From: Methanocorpusculum sp. MCE
Lineage (GTDB): Archaea; Halobacteriota; Methanomicrobia; Methanomicrobiales; Methanocorpusculaceae
DNA: 14,074 bases
Direction of reading: 5' to 3'
Assembly: GCA_003315675.1 (NCBI GenBank)
Contig: NIZU01000089.1
Location: 1-14,074 of the forward strand
The notes below the pieces were generated by a model, which was not told where the DNA came from, searched no databases, and saw only the letters and a list, made by a program, of their open reading frames with translations. This document shows positions 8,799 through 13,023 of the stretch, piece by piece; positions within the stretch are counted from its first letter, which is position 1, and every line of letters begins with the position of its first letter. The translations under genes and the position numbers were made by a program.

Positions 8799-9114
8799 GA
8801 AGTTTCTCCTTGAACCGCTCTACGAATAGCGAAGTTGCCTGAGGGAGCTTTTTGCTTCCTGCGTTAATCAGGTGATCGGCGTCTGCCTTTCCCTGAGTAA
8901 CAATAGCGGCATGCTTTGCTGTTGCTACATTCCGTGTATCTAAAAGTTTCTGCTTTTTGTAATCCTCGGCAATGGTTGCTGCCTTGGCAATCAGGTTGTC
9001 AGCTTCGAGTTTTGCGTTTGCAAGTGTCTGCTCGGCGGCACTCTCAGCTGCGGTGATTGTGGATTTACTTTTTGCTTCGGTTTCTTTAATGCTTTTCAGA
9101 ACCTCAGTTTTCAT
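8785..9114 (-). CDS. ahaH: A-type ATP synthase subunit H (peripheral stalk)
   Basis: Subunit H forms a coiled coil with subunit E in the two peripheral stalks. The 109-residue product is almost entirely helical and rich in Ala, Lys and Glu (EAKSKSTITAAESAAEQTL, AAKHAAIVTQGKADADHL), matching the H/AhaH family in length and style. It is the first gene of the operon. The ATG is preceded by the strong ribosome binding site GAGAGGAGGG (9119-9128) and a TATA-like box further upstream. Its 3' end overlaps ahaI by 14 nt. The family has low sequence conservation, so the call also uses its position just before ahaI. Confidence 0.92.
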   Translation of the reverse strand: MKTEVLKSIKETEAKSKSTITAAESAAEQTLANAKLEADNLIAKAATIAEDYKKQKLLDTRNVATAKHAAIVTQGKADADHLINAGSKKLPQATSLFVERFKEKLHVSA

Positions 9115-9118
9115 CCAA

Positions 9119-9128
9119 CCCTCCTCTC
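9119..9128 (-). promoter_or_regulatory. Strong ribosome binding site of ahaH
   Basis: Read on the minus strand, GAGAGGAGGG ends four bases before the ATG of ahaH. It is the strongest Shine-Dalgarno match in the operon and fixes the start of the first gene. Confidence 0.75.
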
Positions 9129-9153
9129 ACGGCACATATTATTTGGTAACGGA

Positions 9154-9165
9154 TATGTTTATACT
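9154..9165 (-). promoter_or_regulatory. TATA-like box of the ATP synthase operon
   Basis: On the minus strand the sequence AGTATAAACATA lies about 40-50 bases before the ahaH start codon. Transcription starting about 25 bases downstream would give a leader of roughly 15-20 nt that just includes the ribosome binding site. No separate BRE could be assigned with certainty. The 198-bp region between ahaH and the lipoprotein gene must serve promoters in both directions. Confidence 0.55.
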
Positions 9166-9312
9166 TACGTTATTTACCCCGCGTTTTCCCCTCCATGACA
9201 CACTTCTATGAGGTGGGCAGAGGAGGCAAAAAAACGGGGGGCGGGATGCGGGACGCCGATTTTTCCCTGATCAAACAATATCTACAAATAGATTGCCCTC
9301 CGAAAGTTTACT

Positions 9313-10185
9313 ATGAATACACCGGGGAGAGAAACCGTTTCGGTTTTGATTTTGGCTCTTTTGATTGTCGGATTCATACTCACGGCCGGGTGCGTGGGGC
9401 TGGTGAATCCGACCCCAAACGAGGTCATGATCCGCGGGAATCTGATTTCGGTCGATCCGACGTATGTCGACGGGGCGTTTATCTGGAAGCTTCTGCTGGA
9501 TCCGAACGGCTATGAACCGGAGATGGTCGCCGCAGTGGATGGGTATCTGATCCCGCAGAATCCGTTGATCGAACTCGGTGCGGGAATCGGTTCGCTTTCG
9601 GCGTATATGAACGATAAGTTGACGATGTCGGTGAACCAGGTTTCGGTCGAGCCGAATCCGTACTTGATTCCGTCTCTGAACCTGACGAAACAGAATAACG
9701 ATCTCGGCGTGACGTTCGTGCAGAAGGCGATCGGATATAGTTCGAATACGGTCGCGATCTCGGTGACATCGGATATCACGAACAACCGTATCGTACGGCC
9801 GGACGGCGTGCTCGTAAAGTCCGTTGAGGTGGAGAAGACAACCGTCCAGAAGCTTGCACAGAACGCAGGGTTCACGTCAAATATAACACTGGTGATGAAT
9901 ATTCTCGGATATGAACACGCAGTCGTCCAATACGAAGCCGAGTTCCTGAGCCGGAATGTCAGCACAGTGATCGCGGCGGTCTATACAGACGGAAAGAACA
10001 CGCCTGATTCGTTTGCGGAAAAGATGAAGCTGATCGGCTTTACGGAAAAAAAACCGGCATGCTGCGGTCGACAACGGATATATGGTGATGATCTTCACCA
10101 AATAAAAAAAGGGGATTTACCCCATGACCATACTGTTTTCTTCGGCGATCTCGATGAACGAATCCGCGAGATACTCTGCCTGTGA
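9313..10185 (+). CDS. Predicted lipoprotein with FkbM-like methyltransferase domain; C-terminus apparently frameshifted
   Basis: The N-terminus (1-27) is a classic lipoprotein signal: Arg6, a hydrophobic core (11-24) and the lipobox LTAGC with Cys27. From about residue 85 the sequence resembles class I SAM-dependent methyltransferases of the FkbM type: LIELGAGIGSLSAYM (glycine-rich motif I), VSVEPNPYLIPSLNL (acidic end of strand 2), VTFVQKAIGY, and VEKTTVQKLAQ. The usual Asp-Val-Glu-Gly motif of FkbM proteins appears changed to NILGYE. After Glu-Lys-Lys at an A8 tract (10046-10053) the frame as written gives a Cys/His-rich tail of about 43 residues. Deleting one A gives NRHAAVDNGYMVMIFTK and a stop at 10103-10105, a more natural end for the family. 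Function and substrate are unknown. The start ATG has no clear ribosome binding site. It is transcribed divergently from the ATP synthase operon. Confidence 0.75.
   Translation: MNTPGRETVSVLILALLIVGFILTAGCVGLVNPTPNEVMIRGNLISVDPTYVDGAFIWKLLLDPNGYEPEMVAAVDGYLIPQNPLIELGAGIGSLSAYMNDKLTMSVNQVSVEPNPYLIPSLNLTKQNNDLGVTFVQKAIGYSSNTVAISVTSDITNNRIVRPDGVLVKSVEVEKTTVQKLAQNAGFTSNITLVMNILGYEHAVVQYEAEFLSRNVSTVIAAVYTDGKNTPDSFAEKMKLIGFTEKKPACCGRQRIYGDDLHQIKKGDLPHDHTVFFGDLDERIREILCL
10104..10123 (-). terminator. Hairpin plus T7 terminator of the minus-strand broken gene
   Basis: Read on the minus strand, GGGG-TAAAT-CCCC is followed directly by TTTTTTT. The loop contains the TAA stop codon of the small broken gene at 10117-10119. 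On the plus strand the same sequence has no T tail, so it should act on minus-strand transcripts only. It also lies at the restored 3' end of the convergent lipoprotein gene (stop at 10103-10105). Confidence 0.6.
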
Positions 10186-10342
10186 TTTCGTCAGCCTGTA
10201 GGTGTTGAACTTCCACTGTTTGATGACGCCCGGCACGATGCTGATGATCCCCCGTTTGTTCAAAGCACTCGAGAGAGTTTTTCAGCGGTTCGCAGCATAT
10301 CTTCGGGCCGCACGCAGAACGCGGGGATGTCGTGGAAACATA
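10117..10342 (-). pseudogene. Small broken gene of unknown family, two compensating frameshifts
   Basis: No single frame is open here, but two adjacent minus-strand frames give natural-looking protein in succession. One (about 10260-10337) reads FHDIPAFCVRPEDMLRTAEK and continues LSRVL; the other (10120-10281) reads ALNKRGIISIVPGVIKQWKF and continues NTYRLTKSQAEYLADSFIEI to a TAA at 10117-10119. An ATG at 10340-10342 would start the chain if one T of the following TTT were absent; a second one-base change near 10262-10270 would join the frames. The repaired product would be about 74 residues. I do not recognise the family. It lies just after tRNA-Arg in the same direction, has no ribosome binding site and ends in a hairpin terminator. 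Sequencing indels are an alternative to real decay. Confidence 0.45.
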
Positions 10343-10351
10343 CTGAAATGC

Positions 10352-10358
10352 AAAAAAA
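10352..10358 (-). terminator. T7 terminator after tRNA-Arg
   Basis: A TTTTTTT run on the minus strand begins 9 nt after the tRNA 3' end, a usual arrangement for archaeal tRNA termination. It also lies just before the start of the small broken gene. Confidence 0.55.
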
Positions 10359-10366
10359 GGAAACGA

Positions 10367-10440
10367 CGCACCGGTCGGGATTTGAACCCGAGTCATAGGC
10401 TCCGGAGGCCCATAGGATATCCTGACTACCCTATCGGTGC
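10367..10440 (-). tRNA. tRNA-Arg (anticodon CCG)
   Basis: The minus strand folds as a cloverleaf. The acceptor strands are GCACCGA / CCGGTGC with discriminator G; the 7-66 pair is an A-C mismatch. There is a D arm with GG in the loop. The anticodon stem is TGGGC/GCCTA, with loop CTCCGGA giving anticodon CCG. The variable loop is TGAC, and the T arm is TCGGG-TTCAAAT-CCCGA. The 3' CCA is not encoded (the next bases are TCG), which is common in archaea. It would decode CGG arginine codons. The T7 run downstream and AT-rich sequence upstream fit a single-gene transcript. Confidence 0.92.
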
Positions 10441-10462
10441 AGATACGTTAGATTGAACGCTT

Positions 10463-10472
10463 TAGTATATTA
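10463..10472 (-). promoter_or_regulatory. Possible TATA box for tRNA-Arg
   Basis: TAATATACTA on the minus strand is centred about 27 bases before the tRNA 5' end, the right distance for archaeal TBP-directed initiation at or near the tRNA. A second candidate, TATAAATACT (10481-10490), overlaps the stop codon of the upstream HAD gene. Confidence 0.4.
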
Positions 10473-10485
10473 CACGTGACAGTAT

Positions 10486-11145
10486 TTATACCTGGGGTGA
10501 CAGAATCCTTTTCAGATCCTCTACACTTCCGGCGATGATATCCGCCCCGGCGTTTTCCAGCTCTTCTCTCGTTCCGTAGCCGTATAATATGCCGATCGAA
10601 TTGATCCCTGCGGATTTCGCGCCGAGGATGTCGTGCATCCGATCCCCGATCATGACGGTTTGTTCCAGATCGGTTATTTCACAGCGTTCCAAAACCGAGA
10701 GAATGATCTCGTCTTTATGCGTTTTCGTGCTTTCCAGATCGCTGCCGGCAATACAGGTAAAATATTTCGCGATCCCGAAGTGTTCCAAGACGGTATCTGC
10801 AAACTGCTCGACCTTTGATGTCGCCACCATCAGGTTTTTGCCGTTTTCTTTGAGGGATATCAGCAGGTCTTCGATCCCTGAAAAGACGCTGTTTTCAAAC
10901 ATGCCTTTTGCCAGATAGTATTCGCGGTAATACTCGACGGCGATCTTCGCTTCATCTCGGGAAAGACCGTAGAACTCCTGAAATGATTCAATGAGGGGCG
11001 GCCCGATAAACTTCAGCAGCTCGCTCCTGTCAGGCACGGGGATCCCGTATTTTTCCAGCGCATACATGACGGAGTTGGTTATGCCGAGCGCCGGGTCGGT
11101 GAGCGTTCCGTCCAGATCGAAGATGATGTTGGTGTAGGTTTTCAT
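10486..11145 (-). CDS. HAD-superfamily phosphatase, phosphoglycolate phosphatase-like (Gph/PpaX type)
   Basis: This is a soluble phosphohydrolase of the haloacid dehalogenase superfamily; the substrate is not certain. Motif I is FDLDGTLTD, with nucleophile Asp10 and acid/base Asp12. Motif II is ATSK (108-111) and the motif III lysine is likely Lys144 (KTHKDE). Motif IV is GDRMHD, with Asp168 and Asp172. A helical cap of about residues 18-85 (GITNSVMYALEKYGI through EYYREYYLAKG) places it in subfamily I. The 219 residues match the family. The FIGPPLIESF and YGYGTREELENAGAD stretches resemble the Gph/PpaX-like HAD proteins common in Firmicutes and other anaerobic bacteria, so bacterial origin is plausible but untested. 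It starts 12 nt after hypD on the same strand with no clear ribosome binding site, so it may be co-transcribed with hypD. Confidence 0.88.
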   Translation of the reverse strand: MKTYTNIIFDLDGTLTDPALGITNSVMYALEKYGIPVPDRSELLKFIGPPLIESFQEFYGLSRDEAKIAVEYYREYYLAKGMFENSVFSGIEDLLISLKENGKNLMVATSKVEQFADTVLEHFGIAKYFTCIAGSDLESTKTHKDEIILSVLERCEITDLEQTVMIGDRMHDILGAKSAGINSIGILYGYGTREELENAGADIIAGSVEDLKRILSPQV

Positions 11146-11157
11146 GCCCGGGATTGG

Positions 11158-12216
11158 TTATCTTTTCTGCTCATACTGATACCAGATCCGGCATGCTCCT
11201 TCGTGGGAGACCATGCAGGGACCTACAGGCACCCTCGGGGTGCAGGCTTTGCCGAAGAGTTTGCAGTCTGACGGATCGGCGAGACCTCGAAGGACCCGGT
11301 CACAGATGCAGCCGTCCTTTTTGGTGATCTTTTCATACACGAGGTCGAACTTTTTCTGGGCATCGAAGGCTTCGAATTCGGGTTTGAGGGCGAGACCCGA
11401 TTCGGGGATGACCGGAAATCCGCGCCACTCGACATCGGAGGGAGTGAACACGTCCTTCATAAGGTTCTGGGCTTTGACGTTTCCTTCGTAGGTCACGACG
11501 CGGGGATAGGCGTTTTCGACTTTGGCTTCGCCGTTTTTGATCTGTTCGGCGAGCATGAGAAGGGCAAGGAGGATGTCTTCGGGTTCGAATCCGGCGACCA
11601 CCTGAGGGACTTTGAACTGGTCATATTCATGGTATCCCATGACGGCGCATACGTGTCCCGGGAGGATGAATCCGTGGAGGTCGGCTTCGCCCTGTTCCAT
11701 GAGCCATTTCATTGCGGGCGGGACAAGCCGGTGGGAGACGAGGATGCTGAAGTTTTCGGGGGGATTGGTGATGAGGGTCGCAGCGACGGTCGGAACGGTG
11801 GTCTCGAAACCGACTGAGATAAAAACAACTTCCTTGTCCGGGTTCTGGTGTGCGATCTCGACTGCCTTGGTTATTCCCTGGACGATCCTGACATCGCCGT
11901 TGACGTGTTCGAGGGAGGTTTTGGATCCTGGGACGCGGAGGAGGTCTCCGTAGGTGCAGACAATGCAGCCCCGCTCGGCAAGTTCGCAGGCGGCATCGAT
12001 CTCTCCCTGGGGGGTGATGCAGACCGGGCAGCCGGGTCCCATCACGATCTTCATCTGGGGAGGAAGGACGAATCTGACCCCGTATTTGGCGATGGCGGCT
12101 TCATGAGTGCCGCAGACGTGCATGATCCTGATGTCCGTATCCACTATCTCGGAGAGTTTTTTTGCAATATCCGTGCCAAGCTTCATAATGTATGTATATT
12201 GCACGTCACTCCACAT
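11158..12216 (-). CDS. hypD: Hydrogenase maturation protein HypD
   Basis: HypD carries the Fe(CN)2CO group, with HypC, during assembly of the [NiFe]-hydrogenase active site. With the ATG at 12214-12216 the product has 352 residues. It shows the signature IMHVCGTHE (Cys35), GPGCPVC (Cys63 and Cys66), CTYGDLLRVPGS, ISVGFETT and LPGHVCAVMG. It also has a C-terminal cysteine-rich section (DGCICDR, SDCKLFGKAC, GPCMVSHEGACRIWY) that binds a [4Fe-4S] cluster. The chosen ATG has GAGGTG five bases upstream. An ATG at 12184-12186 (MKLGTDIAKKL) would fit the usual archaeal N-terminus but has no ribosome binding site, and a GTG at 12220-12222 overlaps the GAGGTG itself. No other hyp gene is in the window, so the maturation genes are scattered. 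The gene looks intact. Confidence 0.96.
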   Translation of the reverse strand: MWSDVQYTYIMKLGTDIAKKLSEIVDTDIRIMHVCGTHEAAIAKYGVRFVLPPQMKIVMGPGCPVCITPQGEIDAACELAERGCIVCTYGDLLRVPGSKTSLEHVNGDVRIVQGITKAVEIAHQNPDKEVVFISVGFETTVPTVAATLITNPPENFSILVSHRLVPPAMKWLMEQGEADLHGFILPGHVCAVMGYHEYDQFKVPQVVAGFEPEDILLALLMLAEQIKNGEAKVENAYPRVVTYEGNVKAQNLMKDVFTPSDVEWRGFPVIPESGLALKPEFEAFDAQKKFDLVYEKITKKDGCICDRVLRGLADPSDCKLFGKACTPRVPVGPCMVSHEGACRIWYQYEQKR

Positions 12217-12221
12217 AATCA

Positions 12222-12227
12222 CACCTC
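12222..12227 (-). promoter_or_regulatory. Ribosome binding site deciding the hypD start
   Basis: GAGGTG on the minus strand lies five bases before the ATG at 12214-12216. It favours this start over the in-frame GTG that overlaps it and over the downstream ATG at 12184-12186. Confidence 0.6.
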
Positions 12228-12366
12228 TTTTTGAGTGGCGGGTTGGAGGGAAAGCGGCCGACCTCGGCGAAGGCGGGAGGAGCCGATAGGCTCATCCTTA
12301 GCTGAGCAGGCTTTGCCTTGCGAGTGGGATGGGATTTTTTGAGGTGGATAATCATCTCAAGCCTTT

Positions 12367-12411
12367 GCGAAGTGCTCGGCGAAGTGCTCGGCGAAGTGCT
12401 CGGCGAAGTGC
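12367..12411 (+). repeat. Tandem 12-bp repeat (GCGAAGTGCTCG, 3.75 copies)
   Basis: Three exact copies of GCGAAGTGCTCG plus nine bases of a fourth follow each other without spacers. The core GCGAAG also occurs nearby at 12267-12272 and 12434-12439. This is not a CRISPR array, since there are no spacers. Confidence 0.9.
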
Positions 12412-12431
12412 GTAAACATGAGATTATTTTA

Positions 12432-12447
12432 CCGCGAAGCTTCGCGG
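12432..12447. repeat. Perfect 16-bp palindrome CCGCGAAGCTTCGCGG
   Basis: This self-complementary sequence contains the same GCGAAG core as the adjacent tandem repeat. It could be a dimeric protein-binding site or a hairpin in RNA from either strand. Confidence 0.8.
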
Positions 12448-12643
12448 AGATGTGCGGGTGGTTTTTTCTCTTGTGTCTACACTAAGACTGGGCACGACAT
12501 CGAAGTACATCTCAAAGGACTTCAGTTGTTTTTTTGGTTGAGATCACACCGCGTAAGTCCTATTACTATCTACATATTGCATCAAAAAGATCCTGGAAAA
12601 AGAGCTGGGCAGAACCTGACCTTGACTCAACCTCTTTTATGTA

Positions 12644-12669
12644 TGTATCTATGCATGTACCTAGATACA
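12644..12669. repeat. Inverted repeat TGTATCTA / TAGATACA
   Basis: Eight-base arms with a 10-base loop lie in the AT-rich half of the intergenic region. A second perfect palindrome, GTATGTACATAC, follows at 12724-12735. Their role is unknown. Confidence 0.6.
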
Positions 12670-12858
12670 CAAAATAAAAAAACGATACCCCCCTCCCGAC
12701 TACGTCCGGACGGAAGGAAAGACGTATGTACATACACACACAAATGCGATTTCTCTCTCTCTTCTGTACAAAACAAAGTATATACTATACTTATAAAAAA
12801 AAGTGATTGATGAGCAATTTTCTTCCCGTATTTACTTACTTACTGAATATTCAGCTCT

Positions 12859-12931
12859 AAATGAGCCATGTAAAACGCTAACGTGAGCCTCGAAGAACGC
12901 AATAATGAACGGCGCAAAACGCGAACATGAA
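12859..12931 (+). repeat. IS21 left-end multiple repeats (about 22-bp period)
   Basis: Imperfect units start at 12859, 12880, 12902 and 12924 and share the pattern A-x-x-x-TGA-(A/G)-C-C/G ... A-A-(A/G)-A-A-C-G-C. Each has ATGAGCC-, GTGAGCC- or ATGAAC-like and AAAACGC-like blocks. Their period of 21-22 bp (two helix turns) and location before istA fit transposase-binding repeats of IS21 elements. Confidence 0.7.
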
Positions 12932-12989
12932 CCCCTTCCCTCTCAGAAATCTTGTAGCAAATATTCATACTTTTTTGCACACCATCTAA

Positions 12990-13014
12990 CCTTGGGCCCT
13001 GAAAAAGCCCAAGG
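12990..13014 (+). promoter_or_regulatory. Hairpin covering the istA ribosome binding site
   Basis: CCTTGGGC (12990-12997) pairs perfectly with GCCCAAGG (13007-13014) around a nine-base loop. The 3' arm contains most of the putative ribosome binding site AAGGA (13011-13015), eight bases before the istA ATG. An RNA that includes the whole stem would hide the site, limiting transposase translation. Confidence 0.55.
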
Positions 13015-13023
13015 AAAAATTCC

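Larger units (their letters stand above)
12228..12843. other. Long intergenic region, repeat- and palindrome-rich, no convincing gene
   Basis: About 615 bp separate hypD from the IS21 element. The hypD-proximal half (to about 12450) is GC-rich and repetitive, with a 12-bp tandem repeat and short inverted repeats: GAGCC-GATA-GGCTC at 12280-12293, TTGAGGTG/CATCTCAA at 12339-12360, and the perfect palindrome at 12432-12447. The other half becomes AT-rich with TATG/TATA-type repeats (12638-12800). A 130-codon plus-strand ORF (12418-12810) has no ribosome binding site and low-complexity content, so it is not called. No clear TATA box for hypD is visible in the 200 bp upstream of its start. The region may be remnant mobile DNA or hold the hypD leader. 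Confidence 0.6.

Noticed and set aside
9195..9515. A 106-codon plus-strand frame overlapping the start of the lipoprotein gene
   Set aside because: Its downstream half is out of frame with the clear signal peptide and methyltransferase-like protein, the later part is Arg/Gly-rich shadow sequence, and no ribosome binding site sits at proper distance from its start codons.
10040..10396. A 118-codon minus-strand open frame running through the tRNA-Arg gene
   Set aside because: It includes part of the tRNA and has Arg/His-rich content of a shadow frame; the natural-looking protein segments lie in the two other minus-strand frames.
12367..12411. Possible CRISPR array
   Set aside because: The 12-bp units are directly adjacent without spacers and are too short for CRISPR repeats.
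12418..12810. A 130-codon plus-strand frame in the long intergenic region
   Set aside because: It has no ribosome binding site and starts at the palindrome; the sequence is composed of low-complexity and AT-rich repeats with no recognisable domain.
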